From: an uncultured Clostridia bacterium
Lineage (GTDB): Bacteria; Bacillota; Clostridia; Oscillospirales; Ruminococcaceae
Length of the DNA: 6,571 bases
Reading direction: 5' to 3'
Assembly (NCBI GenBank): GCA_947175045.1
Contig: CAMWLH010000119.1
Coordinates: 1-6,571, forward strand
Part shown: positions 6,121 through 6,571 of the stretch, piece by piece
Layout: the number at the start of each line of letters is the position of its first letter
Position numbering within the stretch: the first letter of the stretch is position 1
Made by a program: the position numbers and the translations under genes
The notes under the pieces: model-generated
Seen by the model: only the letters and a program-made list of their open reading frames with translations
Told to the model about the DNA's origin: nothing
Database searches by the model: none

Positions 6121-6275
6121 TATTTTAAAAATTTTTTCGCGACCCGCCCGCCACGGCTTACTCCGCTTCGCTCCGTTACGCCGTATCGGGCTCTCGCGAA
6201 AAAAATCGCTGCGTGGGCGTTACGTTGCTTTTTAACGCCGTCTCTGATAGGCAAGCTCTGCGGTTTTTCCGGCAC
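6121..6275 (-). repeat. Palindromic intergenic element in the flgM leader
   Basis: The core at 6132-6204 has perfect 11-bp terminal inverted repeats (ttttttcgcga with tcgcgaaaaaa). Inside are shorter pairings: cccg (6143-6146) with cggg (6187-6190), and acggc (6153-6157) with gccgt (6180-6184). Immediately upstream on the transcript is a 7-bp hairpin, GGCGTTA/TAACGCC, with a 10-base loop (6216-6239). The GC-rich core, with motifs such as GGAGCGAAGCGGAG, looks like a reiterated extragenic palindrome of the kind scattered through Clostridia genomes. I have the impression of having seen its translated frame (ARYGVTERS..) in hypothetical proteins of gut Firmicutes, but cannot verify that. A 51-codon frame runs through it and is not treated as a gene. 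Boundaries are approximate. Confidence 0.6.
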
Positions 6276-6332
6276 TGTTTATTGCTTGACATTGCCGTTT
6301 ATGCGGGTGCGTAAGCCTGCGGATTTTGCCGC
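6253..6332. repeat. Two degenerate direct repeats in the flgM leader
   Basis: On the plus strand, 6253-6273 and 6313-6332 share the pattern aagc-(t)ctgcgg-tttt-ccg, 60 bases apart. The upstream copy can fold as TGCGG-CAAAAT-CCGCA on the transcript. They may be two copies of one repeat end, the second more decayed. A weak 5-bp inverted pair (cggca 6270-6274, tgccg 6293-6297) lies between them. Confidence 0.35.
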
Positions 6333-6347
6333 ATACTTATCCCGTTG

Positions 6348-6375
6348 ATAATAGCTCTATATATTATATCGTCAA
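6348..6375 (-). promoter_or_regulatory. Possible overlapping sigma-A (housekeeping) promoter
   Basis: TTGACG (6375-6370) and TATTAT (6353-6348) are spaced by 16 bases, a plausible housekeeping promoter. The TTGACG shares most of its bases with the -10 box of the sigma-28 promoter, so the two polymerases could not bind at once. A basal sigma-A start would allow some FlgM and FlgN synthesis before sigma-28 is active. The region is AT-rich, so a chance match is possible. Confidence 0.4.
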
Positions 6376-6393
6376 GACATATCAAAAACTTTA
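6366..6393 (-). promoter_or_regulatory. Sigma-28 / sigma-D flagellar promoter
   Basis: On the minus strand, TAAAGTTT (6393-6386) matches the -35 consensus of flagellar sigma-28 promoters perfectly. GACGATAT (6373-6366) matches the -10 consensus GCCGATAA/T at seven of eight positions. The spacing TAAA-N16-GACGATAT is within one base of the usual 15. An A-tract (6414-6407) upstream could act as an UP-like element. Transcription would begin near 6359, giving a leader of about 250 nt before flgM. Placement just after the terminator of the previous unit and before flgM fits a late flagellar operon promoter. Confidence 0.8.
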
Positions 6394-6447
6394 GCATTTT
6401 CGATAATTTTTTTTACAATCGCCTATCTTGTGGCGAGCGGAGCGTCC

Positions 6448-6478
6448 AAATACAAAAAGCGCCCCCTTGCGGGGGCGC
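6448..6478 (-). terminator. Intrinsic terminator of the upstream transcription unit
   Basis: On the minus strand a perfect 8-bp stem GCGCCCCC-GCAA-GGGGGCGC (6478-6459) is followed directly by TTTTTGTATTT (6458-6448). It should end minus-strand transcription arriving from the right of the window and so isolates the flagellar promoter about 55 bases downstream. On the plus strand the hairpin is not followed by a T-run, so it is one-directional. Confidence 0.9.
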
Positions 6479-6482
6479 CACA

Positions 6483-6536
6483 GCTTGTAGAAAAAGTTAC
6501 GGCAACGCAATGTTGCCGCAGGAATTTTTCGCAAGC
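6483..6536. repeat. Large imperfect palindrome upstream of the terminator
   Basis: Three nested paired segments are visible: gcttg/caagc (6483-6487 with 6532-6536), aaaaa/ttttt (6491-6495 with 6525-6529) and a perfect 7-bp cggcaac/gttgccg around a 5-base loop (6500-6506 with 6512-6518). On the minus strand the inner hairpin is followed by TAAC and then TTTTT, so it could act as a first, weaker terminator in tandem with the strong one at 6448-6478. A further GC hairpin (gcccgc-gaa-gcgggc, 6552-6566) lies to the right. I see no gene in 6479-6571. Confidence 0.5.
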
Positions 6537-6571
6537 CGATTTGAAAGCGCAGCCCGCGAAGCGGGCGGAGC

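Noticed and set aside
6120..6275. 51-codon frame on the minus strand from a GTG at 6275 to a TAA overlapping the flgM ribosome binding site.
   Set aside because: It lies wholly within the palindromic element, has no ribosome binding site and shows low-complexity Arg/Gly/Ala composition dictated by the repeat. Best read as a repeat-derived phantom frame.
6286..6319. TTGACA-like -35 on the plus strand at 6286-6291.
   Set aside because: There is no acceptable -10 at 16-18 bases and no plus-strand gene follows.
6208..6360. Cyclic di-GMP or other riboswitch in the long flgM leader.
   Set aside because: I looked for the GEMM-type conserved blocks and receptor loop and could not place them. The hairpins are explained by the repeat element. 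A covariance-model search would settle it.
6391..6570. Open minus-strand frame running in from the right edge, through the terminator, to a TAA at 6393-6391.
   Set aside because: It runs through two large palindromes and the intrinsic terminator and ends inside the sigma-28 -35 box; its Arg-rich composition fits chance.

Overview
The window holds one leftward (minus-strand) flagellar gene cluster. In transcription order, from the right end to the left end, it reads flgM, flgN, flgK, flgL, a DUF6470 (YviE-like) gene, fliW, csrA and the 5' part of fliD, which runs off the left edge. This order matches the late flagellar operon of Gram-positive Bacillota (in Bacillus subtilis flgM-yvyG-flgK-flgL-yviE-fliW-csrA, then hag and fliD). 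The strong AGGAGG ribosome binding sites, the sigma-D-type promoter and the protein sequences all suggest a motile member of the Clostridia. GC-rich intergenic palindromes between AT-rich promoter patches make an Oscillospirales/Ruminococcus-like genome my best guess, but the genus cannot be read from this window.

Right end, 6108-6571 (464 bases, no convincing gene): a large imperfect palindrome (6483-6536) is followed by a strong intrinsic terminator on the minus strand (6448-6478). The terminator should stop transcription from an unseen upstream gene. Next comes a near-consensus sigma-28/sigma-D promoter (6366-6393), then a leader of about 250 nt filled by a palindromic, probably reiterated, intergenic element that ends at the flgM Shine-Dalgarno sequence.

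Coding block, 1-6107: genes are tightly packed. Stop and start codons are one base apart at flgM/flgN and fliW/csrA, and zero bases apart at csrA/fliD, so translational coupling is likely. Two gaps are longer. The flgL-DUF6470 gap (about 215 nt) is rich in hairpins. The DUF6470-fliW gap (70 nt) carries two perfect GC hairpins either side of the fliW Shine-Dalgarno sequence.

How the genes work together: FlgM holds sigma-28 inactive until the hook-basal body is finished. FlgN chaperones the hook-filament junction proteins FlgK and FlgL, and FliD caps the filament. FliW and CsrA form the partner-switch that matches flagellin translation to flagellin export. The operon therefore encodes junction and cap parts together with a transcriptional checkpoint (FlgM) and a post-transcriptional one (FliW/CsrA).

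I found no wholly new system. The points most worth a second look are the hairpin that appears to correct an over-long Shine-Dalgarno spacing at fliW, the enlarged, cysteine-rich, internally duplicated FlgL, the sigma-28 promoter separated from flgM by a repeat-filled leader, and two start-codon choices decided by ribosome binding sites.
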